A stretch of 64,000 nucleotides of DNA from Alphaproteobacteria bacterium (lineage in GTDB: Bacteria > Pseudomonadota > Alphaproteobacteria > Micavibrionales > Micavibrionaceae): the NCBI GenBank assembly GCA_028289285.1, contig JANQRF010000001.1:1-64000 (forward strand), read 5' to 3'. How positions within the stretch are numbered: the first letter of the stretch is position 1; each line of letters starts with the position of its first letter. A program made the position numbers and the translations under genes. Below the pieces are notes generated by a model. It did not search any database. It worked only from the letters and a program-made list of their open reading frames with translations, and had not been told where the DNA came from. Positions 49,676 to 58,215 of this stretch are shown here, piece by piece.

Positions 49676-50371
49676 TTAGCGTGCAAGGAGAACATGATAA
49701 TAGGTATAAACACCCTCCCGAATGCACATTGAATTTATTCCGCTTGTATCTTCAATTTCGCCTTCCAGTGCATATGTATTGAAAAAATTTCCTGCAAACT
49801 TACAGGGGGCTAGAGAAGTAGGGCACTGTTGGTTGACTCTAACGGCGGCATCTCCGTCCAGCATTGCGGCAGTTGTAAATGTATCATGCTGTAAAAGCTT
49901 ATTAATCTGAATGCAGGTTTCCAGCGGAATATCCCTGACTTTCAAAATGAGTTCAGAATTTGATGTTGATCCTATGTCCGGTACGTTCTGTCGCCCCGTG
50001 AATCCAAGTAAACCCTGGTAATTTGACTGACTAGTGAAAAAAGACATCCATGAAATATTACCCCCTGCCGTTTCGAAGATGTGGCATTTCTGACTGACTG
50101 GTGCGCTTGCATTCGTATAGCCGCTGACGGTAGCATTTTCGAAACTGATTTCATTTTCTGAACAGCGGTTTTTTGTTCGTACGCGGTTTACGGCATCTTC
50201 GACCCTTTGCGCGTAAGACAGAATTTCAGATGCCGTCAGGGAGGCCTCTTGATTTGAAATATCGCTGCTGCCTTGTTGCCCACTGCGCGTGAAAGTATAG
50301 GCAAGCGCTGCAAAGAGCGCGATCGCGATTAATACATAAATAAAGGCATTGCCGGATTGGGTCTGTTGCAC
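49676..50371 (-). CDS. Pilin-like single-helix protein next to dotL
   Basis: About 232 residues if begun at the GTG at 50371, just after the dotL stop; an ATG at 50434 inside dotL is the alternative. The N-terminus reads QQTQSG-NAFIYVLIAIALFAALAYTFTR, like a short type IV prepilin leader ending in Gly followed by the hydrophobic helix, but without the usual Glu at position 5. The mature part is soluble with six or more Cys (NRCSEN, QKCHIF, ETCIQIN, QQCPT, APCKF, SMCIRE), compatible with disulfides. Placed as the last gene of the dotM-dotL operon. Role inferred only by context. Confidence 0.55.
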   Translation of the reverse strand: MQQTQSGNAFIYVLIAIALFAALAYTFTRSGQQGSSDISNQEASLTASEILSYAQRVEDAVNRVRTKNRCSENEISFENATVSGYTNASAPVSQKCHIFETAGGNISWMSFFTSQSNYQGLLGFTGRQNVPDIGSTSNSELILKVRDIPLETCIQINKLLQHDTFTTAAMLDGDAAVRVNQQCPTSLAPCKFAGNFFNTYALEGEIEDTSGINSMCIREGVYTYYHVLLAR

Positions 50372-50378
50372 GAGCAGC

Positions 50379-52700
50379 TTAATCTTTCTTATCTTCAGAT
50401 TTGAAAATGGATTTACGCATATTCTCACCGGCATCTTTCAAAATACGTTCGACATCTGCATCAAGGGCGGCGCGGATATAATTTGCTCTCTTTTCTGTGG
50501 CAGGTACTTGCGTAGCGGTTGTTTCTTCAACAAGCTCATCCCATTTTTTAGGTTCGCGTGTTTGCGTTTGAACCGGTCCCTCTTCAGGCTGTTGTGAAGG
50601 TATTTGTTCCGGCGGCGGTGTTTGCGCTGCAGCGCTTTCTGCCCCTTCAGCTAAAGACTGAACGGCAGGTTCTGTGGCAGGCGGCGGTGCGGTTAAAGCC
50701 TCTATGGCTTGCTGTGCTTCGTCTGGATGCTGTCTCGCATGCAAAGAAGAAAGTGCAAAAATACCGGAATCAGAAACAGGGCCAAGCAGCTTTGTCCCTT
50801 CTTCAATGCCAAGCGCAAGTTCGCGCACCTCTTCGGGTGTTTCCACGGCCACATCTGCCTTCATGGTTGTCCATGTTTTGTGCACCATCAAATCACGTAA
50901 GGCCGTGATGTCTTCGGCATGTTTGGCGACGTGCCCATCGACTTGCGGCAGCGCCAGATAGCGGGTTACGCGCATGGCTTTGGCATTTCCGGGATTGGAA
51001 TAGAAAATGTTAGCCTGAACCACATCCATGGCAAAAGAAACAATGGCTTCGCCTTCTTTCATTTCTTTCAAATCGTCATAATCTGCACGCGTTCCTGTAT
51101 CGACGCTTGCCTGTTGTGTATCGTGATAAGACCCTGTGGACATACCGCCGCGCAACTGCACGCTTGAGACCTTAAAGACGTAATCCTTTCCAATATGATT
51201 TTCAAAAAATTCGCGGGTTTGAGTTGGGTCTTGCAGCTTTCCAAAAATTTTGATGTTACAGTTAGCCGTAATAGAACGTGCTTCTTCCTTTACCCGTTTT
51301 TCCATAGCTTGCAGATCCTGTCCGGCAAAGACCAGGCAAAAACCAAGAGAGCGTGCTTGCGCGGCCATCACAGCCATACCCGGTGCCGTATAATACCCAA
51401 CCTCGTCAAAGATTGTCATGAAAGGTGTTGAAGAATGGGTTGGTTTATTTTCGATGACGGTAGAGCTTTCCCCTTCCAAAGTTGCACCGAGTGTAGATCC
51501 CATCATCCCTTTTAAAGTAGCAGCGATGATTTTACCAAGGTTTGCGGTTTCATCACCGGATTTTTCAAGCGCCGGAATCAAAGCCACGACAATCCGGCGG
51601 TTGAGGACAATATCCACCATATCAATATCGGCCTGCATGGCATCGAAGATATAGCCGTAATCATCGCCAAGAGATTGAAGCGCGCGGGTAAACTGCATGG
51701 TCAGATAACCGTGCTGCTGGCGGACCGTGGTCGTATCAACCATTGGCTGGTCCGGGCCCATCGGTTTTTCCTTGCCCATTTCATCAAAGGCATCTGCAAC
51801 AAAGCCCGGTAGCGTATCGAGATAACCGACAATCCCCTCGCGCAGGCGTTCAGGGATTGCTTCATCGCGTGACATTTCGATCACACGGTTGAGATTGAGA
51901 TATTCCCGGATGGTGGAAACGGAGAGAGGGAAGTCCTGGTGATCCCGCTTCCATGTCAGGGCAGGCATGAGTGCCTGGATCAAGGAAACCGCACGTTCTT
52001 TCCACATCGCGTTATCGCCTTCGGCTTCAGGCATAAGCGTAACCAGCATGTTCGACAGGTATGAGGCCGAGCCGCTTGAGAACGGATTCATGGTGTTGGA
52101 TGGCGGGCGTTCGTCCGAGTTTCCGGTCATATAGTTCAAGACCATGAGGTCGTCATCGCGCCCGAAACGGCGGGCCAGAGAACATAAAGACGACCACAGA
52201 TCCGTATCTGCTTTACCGTCGATATAGACAAAGCCGGAAGCCCAGCTGAGTGCATTGGCTGCAAAGGACTTTAGCCCTTCCGTTTTACCGGAACCTGTCG
52301 TTCCAAGATAAAGGATATGCGTTCTTGCATCGCTATTCGAGTACCAGAGCTGCTCACTGGTATTTTGATCATTTCCAACATATAAAATACCTTCTGCCTG
52401 CCCGCTTTTACCCGGACCCATATTATTCGGATCTTTGAATTTACTCCCCAAAGGCAGTTTTCCGGGAAGGCCGCGGCTGCGGGTTTTTAGCCACCAGAAA
52501 AACAGGAGATATATAATCAGAATAAGATCAGCGAATAAAATAGCTTGCGGGACAAAAATAAAACCGCCTGCGCCGATGACACATATGCCTAATGCGTTTG
52601 TTGGTTTCTGTAACCAGTCGCCAAAACGTACATAAAGCGGCCGGACATCCCGGACGATATCCTTTTTCCCGTATCCAAATCTTTTCCGGTCAAGAGCCAT
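50379..52700 (-). CDS. dotL: DotL/IcmO-type type IVB secretion coupling ATPase
   Basis: A 773-residue protein with two N-terminal membrane helices (about 36-70) and a VirD4/TraD-like ATPase. Motifs follow the DotL branch: GEGILYVGN-like EGILYVGNDQNTSEQLWYSNSDARTHILYLGTTGSGKTEGLKSF (Walker A at 133-140), ALSWASGFVYIDGKAD, LARRFGRDDDLMVLNYMTGN, Walker B MTIFDEVGYY (about 428-437). It passes substrates to the Dot/Icm channel. The last 130 residues (Pro/Gln-rich linker then a helical tail) do not resemble the Legionella adaptor-binding tail. Abuts the upstream gene without a gap. Confidence 0.9.
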   Translation of the reverse strand: MALDRKRFGYGKKDIVRDVRPLYVRFGDWLQKPTNALGICVIGAGGFIFVPQAILFADLILIIYLLFFWWLKTRSRGLPGKLPLGSKFKDPNNMGPGKSGQAEGILYVGNDQNTSEQLWYSNSDARTHILYLGTTGSGKTEGLKSFAANALSWASGFVYIDGKADTDLWSSLCSLARRFGRDDDLMVLNYMTGNSDERPPSNTMNPFSSGSASYLSNMLVTLMPEAEGDNAMWKERAVSLIQALMPALTWKRDHQDFPLSVSTIREYLNLNRVIEMSRDEAIPERLREGIVGYLDTLPGFVADAFDEMGKEKPMGPDQPMVDTTTVRQQHGYLTMQFTRALQSLGDDYGYIFDAMQADIDMVDIVLNRRIVVALIPALEKSGDETANLGKIIAATLKGMMGSTLGATLEGESSTVIENKPTHSSTPFMTIFDEVGYYTAPGMAVMAAQARSLGFCLVFAGQDLQAMEKRVKEEARSITANCNIKIFGKLQDPTQTREFFENHIGKDYVFKVSSVQLRGGMSTGSYHDTQQASVDTGTRADYDDLKEMKEGEAIVSFAMDVVQANIFYSNPGNAKAMRVTRYLALPQVDGHVAKHAEDITALRDLMVHKTWTTMKADVAVETPEEVRELALGIEEGTKLLGPVSDSGIFALSSLHARQHPDEAQQAIEALTAPPPATEPAVQSLAEGAESAAAQTPPPEQIPSQQPEEGPVQTQTREPKKWDELVEETTATQVPATEKRANYIRAALDADVERILKDAGENMRKSIFKSEDKKD

Positions 52701-53213
52701 CTATTGCGCCCCCAAAAAAGCATCTGCCGAAATTGGCACGCCGGTCTGGCCTGAATCTGTACCGGCTATTCCTGTTTGTGAGACTTCATTCATAAAAGCA
52801 GTCGACGTTTGCGGTGTAATGGATGCCAGATAGATAAATAGTCCTGCCACAATCAAAACGCCCCCGGCAGCTAACGCCCATTTTGTAATTTCGCTTTGCG
52901 GGTATGTTGGTGATGATGAAGAGGTTGATGTTTTACCACCCTGAAGTGTCTCAGAGACATCCATGAGAATCTGCAGCGCCTCTTCTTTTTCTTCAAATGT
53001 AGCAATGGACGTTTCTTTATTGTCCTGATCTTTTTTGATAAGAGACCAGCCGGACTTTCCAGCTTCGCCAATGGTGAAAGAGGCCGCTCTGGCTTGCGCT
53101 AAATCCATACGCCAGACAACGGGCTCCTTTGCTTGCGGCAAAGACAGCACAAGAGAGTCTTTATTCAGGCTGACTGAATTTGTAGAAGCATTCTTTTTAT
53201 TTTGTCCAAGCAT
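52701..53213 (-). CDS. Membrane protein of unknown family, between dotM and dotL
   Basis: A 170-residue protein: a soluble N-terminal part of about 90 residues with beta strands (SLVLSLPQAKEPVVWRMDLAQARAASFTIGE), a Ser/Thr-rich linker, one membrane helix (about 112-131, WALAAGGVLIVAGLFIYLAS) and a short tail. No family recognised; it is not one of the Dot/Icm proteins I know. A good ribosome site (AGGAAATAAG) lies before it. Between dotM and dotL in the operon, so it is a likely additional part of the coupling complex. Confidence 0.65.
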   Translation of the reverse strand: MLGQNKKNASTNSVSLNKDSLVLSLPQAKEPVVWRMDLAQARAASFTIGEAGKSGWSLIKKDQDNKETSIATFEEKEEALQILMDVSETLQGGKTSTSSSSPTYPQSEITKWALAAGGVLIVAGLFIYLASITPQTSTAFMNEVSQTGIAGTDSGQTGVPISADAFLGAQ

Positions 53214-53229
53214 ACAATCTTATTTCCTT

Positions 53230-54435
53230 TTAGGTTGTCTTCAGCTTTTTAATACCGCGTTTTTGCGAACCAGAATAATCCAGTTGTGGGATTGGGCGCG
53301 CGCGGGTCTCTTGCATATATTCTGAAATAGTTTGCACGGCATCTTCGACTTTGGCTTTCGGGATTGGCCTGCGGGCCATTTTTTCAGCCTTGTAGTGGGC
53401 CATCGCGCCGAGTGCTTCCATATGATAGGTATGACGGCCGAGATTATTAAGAGGGTACCAGAGATTCCGGTTATGCCCGCGCAGCCAGACAAATTGGGCA
53501 GGCGCTAAAACACCACCTTCTTCGCGCGCTGTTACAAGCGCGCGCATCAAAGCCGTGGTCTCCCAAGCATGCTGATTACATTTTGAGAGTGTTTTTGCGG
53601 CTAAGTCTTTTGTGCGTAAAACCTTGCGGGCTACCTTAACAAGGTTTTTGTCTTTTGAAAGCTGTAAGCCTTTATCATGTGACCAGCATAAAGCAAGTCG
53701 CCCAAGCATGTCGTCCGAGTCATTTCTGCGCCGTGATGCTTTTAGGCAAGCGGCCGCAAGTAAGACCTGTTTATAGGGTTCAAGTTTTTTAGCCCCTTTC
53801 CAGCGTGGGCCAAGTTGACGGGCGAATTCTTTAAAGGCTGCGCTTTCATCGACTTTTCCGTCGGGCATTGGATTTTGAGTATAGGCGAGCCACTCTTCGG
53901 GGCCAAGCGCTTCAGCAAAAATCGGAAGCTCTACAGGTACGGGCGCACCCGGCGGACGCGGCGGCTGGTTGGAGGGATCAAATTTGACAAAGGGTGCAGT
54001 TGCCGGAAAAGCACCTGCCTGATGTTTGATCAGGCCATCCAGATCATAACGTGTGCGGTAATGTGTGCCTGGACCACGCAAATAGGTCCAGATGCCAATT
54101 GCCACGATAATGACGACAATAAACCACTTAACCGGCAAAAGCGCCGCAGCTGTCATTGTAATCAATAAACCAACGCTAATCTCTTCTGCCGGTATAGTAG
54201 CGACTCCATCACGCCATTGATGGATGTTAATTTCAAAATCATTCCAGGTGACAGTGTAATCTTCGCTTACAAATTGCGATACCAGCCAGATTTCAGCATA
54301 TCTGATCCAGCGGATGAAATTGCTGATTTCTGCAGACATGAACCACCAGATAAGAAAGGCAACGGCCAGGAAAATAATACCCAGGATCCCCCAGCCCATT
54401 GCGACATCTGCTGCGCCTTCTTGCTTATCCGACAT
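53230..54435 (-). CDS. dotM: DotM/IcmP-type type IVB secretion protein
   Basis: A 401-residue protein with one membrane helix near residues 13-34 and further hydrophobic segments near 85-115, then a cytosolic domain. The C-terminal part strongly recalls DotM: FVWLRGHNRNLWYPLNNLGRHTYHMEALGAMAHYKAEKMARRPIPKAKVEDAV (in Legionella F-x-W-L-K-P-x-D-R-x-L-W-x-x-L-N-N-V-G-R). DotM binds effector signals and partners DotL in the coupling complex. First gene of the leftward operon dotM, unknown, dotL, pilin-like. Start at the ATG 54435 is the only one with a plausible upstream AAGGAC. Confidence 0.9.
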   Translation of the reverse strand: MSDKQEGAADVAMGWGILGIIFLAVAFLIWWFMSAEISNFIRWIRYAEIWLVSQFVSEDYTVTWNDFEINIHQWRDGVATIPAEEISVGLLITMTAAALLPVKWFIVVIIVAIGIWTYLRGPGTHYRTRYDLDGLIKHQAGAFPATAPFVKFDPSNQPPRPPGAPVPVELPIFAEALGPEEWLAYTQNPMPDGKVDESAAFKEFARQLGPRWKGAKKLEPYKQVLLAAACLKASRRRNDSDDMLGRLALCWSHDKGLQLSKDKNLVKVARKVLRTKDLAAKTLSKCNQHAWETTALMRALVTAREEGGVLAPAQFVWLRGHNRNLWYPLNNLGRHTYHMEALGAMAHYKAEKMARRPIPKAKVEDAVQTISEYMQETRARPIPQLDYSGSQKRGIKKLKTT

Positions 54436-54555
54436 CTATAGTATTGTCCTTGTTAAACCCATTTGAAGAGCACTGTAAAAAATCTTCTAAATTATATCAA
54501 AGCACATTCAAAAAAGCGAACTTTTCCAGACTGTTAAGCGGAATGTTAAAAGGGC

Positions 54556-54583
54556 TTGAAAAAGCGGGTTTTTTTGCTAGGCT
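54556..54583 (+). promoter_or_regulatory. Promoter upstream of tRNA-Thr
   Basis: TTGAAA (54556-54561), 16-base spacer, TAGGCT (54578-54583), 31 bases before the tRNA. Weak -10. Confidence 0.35.
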
Positions 54584-54613
54584 CCCTCAGATCTGAATTG
54601 GGGTCTTTATTGG

Positions 54614-54688
54614 GCCGGAGTAGCACAATGGTAGTGCAGTCGATTTGTAATCGAAAGGTTGGGGGTTCAAGTCCTCTCTCCGGCACCA
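54614..54688 (+). tRNA. tRNA-Thr (anticodon TGT)
   Basis: Cloverleaf with acceptor stem GCCGGAG/CTCCGGC, D-arm TAGCACAATGGTAGTGC, anticodon loop TTTGTAA, T-arm GGGGGTTCAAGTCCTCT and encoded CCA. It lies just upstream of pdxA on the same strand. Confidence 0.95.
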
Positions 54689-54763
54689 GGCTTTAACAAG
54701 CTATGCCTGGCACAGCCATTCTTTTTCTTTATTTTCCATTTCATTCCAGTTAAACCCGGCTCT

Positions 54764-55744
54764 ATGAGCTTAAAACCAATCGCTTTGACAATGGGAGAAC
54801 CGGCAGGTATTGCACCGGAGATTACGGCGGCGGCCTGGCGGGACCGCGCCGAAAAAAACCTGCCGCCTTTCTTTGTGATCGGGGACCCGGGCCTGTATGC
54901 GGATCATGTCCCGGTGCAGGAAATTGAAAGCCCGCAAGAGGCAAGCGCTGTTTTTGAAGCGGCGCTGCCTGTTTTGCCGCTTTCTTTGAATAAGTCTGTA
55001 AAGGCAGGAACGCCTTTCGTGGAAAATGCACCATGTGTCATTGAGAGTATTGAAAAAGCGGTCCGGTATGCCCTTGAAGGCGAGGTGAGCGCGATTGTCA
55101 CAAACCCGATCCAGAAATCTGTTTTGACGCAAGCCGGCTTTGCCTTTCCGGGCCATACGGAATTTTTAGCGGATTTATGCGCAGGAAATCTGCACCCCGT
55201 TATGATGTTGGCCTCGAAGGGTTTGAAAGTTGTGCCGCTCACGGTCCATACAGCGCTTGCCAATGTGCCTAGCCTGATTACGCAGGAAATAATTACCGAA
55301 ACGGCCCGGATCGTATTAAATGCTTTAAAGTCTGATTTTGGGCTGAAATCCCCGCGATTGGCCGTGGCGGGATTAAATCCGCATGCGGGCGAAGCCGGGC
55401 AGTTTGGCCGGGAAGAAATAGATATCATCCAACCTGCAATCGAGACATTAAAAAATGAAGGACATGATGTCTCCGGCCCGCATTCCGCCGATACGATGTT
55501 TCATGAAGAGGCCCGGAAAAACTATGATGCGGCTTTATGCATGTATCATGATCAGGCGCTGATCCCGTTAAAAACACTCGATTTTCATGGTGGCGTAAAT
55601 ATTACACTCGGCCTGCCGATTGTGCGCACCTCGCCCGATCACGGTACCGCGTTGGAGATTTCAGGCAAAGGCCAGGCAAAGCCGGACAGTTTGATGGCCG
55701 CGCTTTTTAAATTGTCGGAGATTGTCCGGAACCGCTCGGCTTAG
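54764..55744 (+). CDS. pdxA: 4-hydroxythreonine-4-phosphate dehydrogenase
   Basis: About 326 residues from the ATG at 54764 (the longer frame reaching into the tRNA is not coding). Family motifs: PIALTMGEPAGIAPEITAAAW, ALVTNPIQK-like AIVTNPIQKSVLTQAGFAFPGHTEFLADL with the metal His, VAGLNPHAGEAGQFGREE, and DAALCMYHDQALIPLKTLDFHGGVNITLGLPIVRTSPDHGTALEISGKGQA with the metal histidines. Fourth step of the DXP-dependent pyridoxal phosphate route. Normal length. No ksgA next to it as in some bacteria. Confidence 0.96.
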   Translation: MSLKPIALTMGEPAGIAPEITAAAWRDRAEKNLPPFFVIGDPGLYADHVPVQEIESPQEASAVFEAALPVLPLSLNKSVKAGTPFVENAPCVIESIEKAVRYALEGEVSAIVTNPIQKSVLTQAGFAFPGHTEFLADLCAGNLHPVMMLASKGLKVVPLTVHTALANVPSLITQEIITETARIVLNALKSDFGLKSPRLAVAGLNPHAGEAGQFGREEIDIIQPAIETLKNEGHDVSGPHSADTMFHEEARKNYDAALCMYHDQALIPLKTLDFHGGVNITLGLPIVRTSPDHGTALEISGKGQAKPDSLMAALFKLSEIVRNRSA

Positions 55745-56297
55745 AAGGCGAAGCGCTGTCCTCTGCTTTCATACGTTGAAACCGTTCAATTTCATAATCG
55801 GACGCGCGTTGCACGTCGCTTCTTCTTACACCTGCGGCTTCGAATTTTTTGAGCAGCCCCAATTCGGTTGTGTCATCGCGTAGTGCTGCGCGGATGACAA
55901 TTTCAATTTCCTGTAAATCAAGCGGCTTGTTGTAATCAGTTTTAGCATTTACTTTTCCGATTTGATCTTCCACACGTCTTAAGCGTCTAAATTGCTGAAA
56001 ACAGATATAATCTAAGGCTCTTTCCAATTGCAGAGCTTGTGCAGGGTCTTTGAAAATAATATCGCCATATTCTGAATCAAACTCTTTGGCACGTTCTTGC
56101 ATGTCTTCAAGAGAAACGTCAATGAAACCTGCATATGGTGTTTGTACAGAACGTGATCCGTTAGTTTCCATGCCTTCATACCTGACAAGGAGCCGGATCT
56201 TATTGTTATCATTCAACATAAAGCCGCAGCCATAATGGCGCAGTTTTTCTCTTGTTTTGGCAACGTGTTCAATTTCAGATAGTGAAAGATGACGCAT
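55707..56297 (-). CDS. Orphan cytosolic protein, unknown
   Basis: A 196-residue protein with AAGGA before its start. No signal peptide or membrane segment. Charged, mostly helical, with a central acidic region and a Ser/Pro-rich tail (SASPSKPSGSGQSPTI). No family recognised. The 3' end runs 38 bases into the convergent pdxA. AT-richer than pdxA. First of several unknown genes scattered through the secE-rpoB region. Confidence 0.65.
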   Translation of the reverse strand: MRHLSLSEIEHVAKTREKLRHYGCGFMLNDNNKIRLLVRYEGMETNGSRSVQTPYAGFIDVSLEDMQERAKEFDSEYGDIIFKDPAQALQLERALDYICFQQFRRLRRVEDQIGKVNAKTDYNKPLDLQEIEIVIRAALRDDTTELGLLKKFEAAGVRRSDVQRASDYEIERFQRMKAEDSASPSKPSGSGQSPTI

Positions 56298-56359
56298 AAC
56301 AGATCCTTATTTTTCGTAATACTTAAAGAAAGCGGTTTTTTTTGTAAAGCTTTTTTTTC

Positions 56360-56388
56360 TGGTCACCGCTGTTTTTTTATTCTATAAC
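56360..56388 (+). promoter_or_regulatory. Probable secE promoter
   Basis: TGGTCA (56360-56365), 17-base spacer, TATAAC (56383-56388), within the same CTATAACCCC context seen before rplK. The -35 match is weak. About 90 bases of leader separate it from secE. Confidence 0.45.
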
Positions 56389-56478
56389 CCCATCATTCCC
56401 TAAACATCGTGGAAAAGATCGAAAAGCCCCCGGGCTCTACGAACTGTGGGAAAAACGGACAAAAAAGGATTTTAAGAC

Positions 56479-56676
56479 ATGGCCGGATTTAAGCCGATTG
56501 AGTTCTTTAAACAGGTACGGGCAGAAACCAAAAAGGTGACCTGGCCGTCCCGTAAAGAAACAACCGTGAGTACGATTGCGGTATTCATAATGGTGTTTTT
56601 AGCTGCTGTGTTTTTGTTTTTATCGGATCAGGTTATCGCTTTTGTGATCCGGTTTATTTTGGGATTTGGAAGTTAA
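56479..56676 (+). CDS. secE: Preprotein translocase subunit SecE
   Basis: A 65-residue single-helix form: FKPIEFFKQVRAETKKVTWPSRKETTVSTIAVFIMVFLAAVFLFLSDQVIAFVIRFILGFG. The amphipathic V-x-W-P-S-R-x-E segment and the helix that clamps SecY are clear. nusG follows 27 bases on. Confidence 0.97.
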   Translation: MAGFKPIEFFKQVRAETKKVTWPSRKETTVSTIAVFIMVFLAAVFLFLSDQVIAFVIRFILGFGS

Positions 56677-56703
56677 ACGATTAAAGCATAAGGATCGAAG
56701 AAA

Positions 56704-57234
56704 ATGGCACATCGCTGGTATGTTTTGCATGTTTATTCAGGCTTTGAAAATAAAGTTGCTGAAACCATTATGGACAAGGCCAAAAAGCAGGGCCTTGATG
56801 ACCGCGTCGAAGAGATTATGGTACCGACCGAAGAAGTGGTTGAGGTCAAGCGCGGGCAGCGCGTGAATGCGGAGCGCAAATTTTTCCCGGGCTATGTGCT
56901 GGTGAAAGCGGATATGTCAGATAATGTCTGGCACATGATTAAAGATACACCGCGCGTGACAGGCTTTTTAGGCGCAAGCAACAAGCCTTCCCCGATCTCC
57001 GAAAAAGAAGCCGAAGCGCTGATGAAACAAATCCAGGAAGGAGTGGATCGTCCGCGTCCGTCCGTGACCTTCGATATTGGCGAGGAAGTCAAAGTGGCCG
57101 ACGGGCCGTTCGCTTCTTTCAACGGCATTGTCGAGGAGATCGACGAGGAAAAAGCCAAGTTGAAAGTATCCGTGTCTATCTTTGGCCGCGCCACCCCTGT
57201 GGAACTTGAATACGGCCAGGTTGAGAAGCTGTAA
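56704..57234 (+). CDS. nusG: Transcription termination/antitermination protein NusG
   Basis: A 176-residue protein: NGN domain with RWYVLHVYSGFENKVAETI, PTEEVVEVKRGQR and FFPGYVLVKADMSDNVWHMIKDTPRVTGFLG; KOW domain with VKVADGPFASFNGIVEEIDEEKAKLKVSVSIFGRATPVELEYGQVEKL. Couples RNA polymerase to Rho and ribosomes. Directly behind secE; normally rplK would be next, but three unknown genes intervene. Confidence 0.98.
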   Translation: MAHRWYVLHVYSGFENKVAETIMDKAKKQGLDDRVEEIMVPTEEVVEVKRGQRVNAERKFFPGYVLVKADMSDNVWHMIKDTPRVTGFLGASNKPSPISEKEAEALMKQIQEGVDRPRPSVTFDIGEEVKVADGPFASFNGIVEEIDEEKAKLKVSVSIFGRATPVELEYGQVEKL

Positions 57235-57334
57235 TTTTAGGGCTGCATCTCTCTAAATTAATATTTACATAATTTTATAGGTCTGCTACAAGTAGTCCCG
57301 GCATTTTGGGTAATGCAATTATGAGGATGATTTT

Positions 57335-57811
57335 ATGCTCTCTAGATTGACTGGCTTTTTTAAGTGTGCAGTGTCACGCATACGCTTTTCTCATGACTTT
57401 TCTTATTCAAGATATGACATGCGGGCACAAGCTGCATTACGTTCTGACCCAACACTCACTTTGAACGGGCATATTGTAAGGTTATATCTGGAAGATATAG
57501 GGTACAACGCTGATTGGTTTAAAAGTGATATTCGGCAAAGTGGTATATTCCCTGCAAAAAGCACTATAAATCCGCTGGAAAGCGCACAGGTTATACATGC
57601 AGTTACTTTTCTTATAAGAAATGATACAGCTTTCTTCTCTGCGTCGCCGAGAAGATTAAAAGAGAATTTTCTGGGCAGCACAAAACCTAATCAGGACCAA
57701 CAGGCAGTTAAAAATATCGTCGACTTTATCCGGCAAAGCTCTTATTACCAAGAAATGCGGAAAAAGTATTTTGAGAAAGAAAGTCCTGCGGGACCTGAAA
57801 CTTCTCATTAG
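57335..57811 (+). CDS. Orphan protein between nusG and rplK, unknown
   Basis: A 158-residue protein preceded by GAGGATG. The first 30 residues are basic with few hydrophobics, no convincing signal peptide. Mostly helical, rich in Arg, Ser, Phe and Asn; ends EKESPAGPETSH. No family recognised. AT-rich relative to nusG. Followed by a rho-independent terminator, so transcription from secE-nusG likely stops here. Confidence 0.65.
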   Translation: MLSRLTGFFKCAVSRIRFSHDFSYSRYDMRAQAALRSDPTLTLNGHIVRLYLEDIGYNADWFKSDIRQSGIFPAKSTINPLESAQVIHAVTFLIRNDTAFFSASPRRLKENFLGSTKPNQDQQAVKNIVDFIRQSSYYQEMRKKYFEKESPAGPETSH

Positions 57812-57824
57812 CAAAACCTAATAA

Positions 57825-57858
57825 AAACAAAGCGCTCTTTCTTGAGCGCTTTTTTTAT
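57825..57858 (+). terminator. Rho-independent terminator between nusG and rplK
   Basis: AGCGCTC-TTTCTT-GAGCGCT followed by seven T residues. It ends the secE-nusG-orphan unit before rplK. Confidence 0.9.
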
Positions 57859-57903
57859 GCTATTCTCTCTTTAATAAATAAAAAATATAACAGGGAGAAA
57901 ACT

Positions 57904-58146
57904 ATGCGTAATGACAGCCATGATGGGCTGGGACCATCTATATCACCACCATCTCACATTGAATCACTTAGCAACAAGCAAGTACAAGCTTCTATTCCCG
58001 GTTTTCGATCAGAAGCATTTGATAATGATATGGAGACAGCCTACGGAAACGGGAATATAGAAGGGCCGTATCGCGATGCAAGTTACAAGGTGCCCCTTGA
58101 GAGAGGTCAAACAGGCTTTACTCGTCATTACATCCCGGGTGATTAG
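57904..58146 (+). CDS. Small orphan protein, unknown
   Basis: An 80-residue protein with a good ribosome site (CAGGGAGAAA). Hydrophilic, rich in Ser, Pro, Gly, Asn and Tyr; probably disordered. No family recognised. Starts 46 bases after the terminator that closes the nusG unit. Confidence 0.5.
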   Translation: MRNDSHDGLGPSISPPSHIESLSNKQVQASIPGFRSEAFDNDMETAYGNGNIEGPYRDASYKVPLERGQTGFTRHYIPGD

Positions 58147-58215
58147 GGATAAGGCTGTTAATAGTTTCGGGATAAACTTTGCCATACCGCCTTTTTAGGC
58201 ACACCATATAGATAG

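Noticed and set aside
54659..54763. Upstream extension of pdxA
   Set aside because: It would begin inside tRNA-Thr and is not family-like; ATG at 54764 matches the family start.
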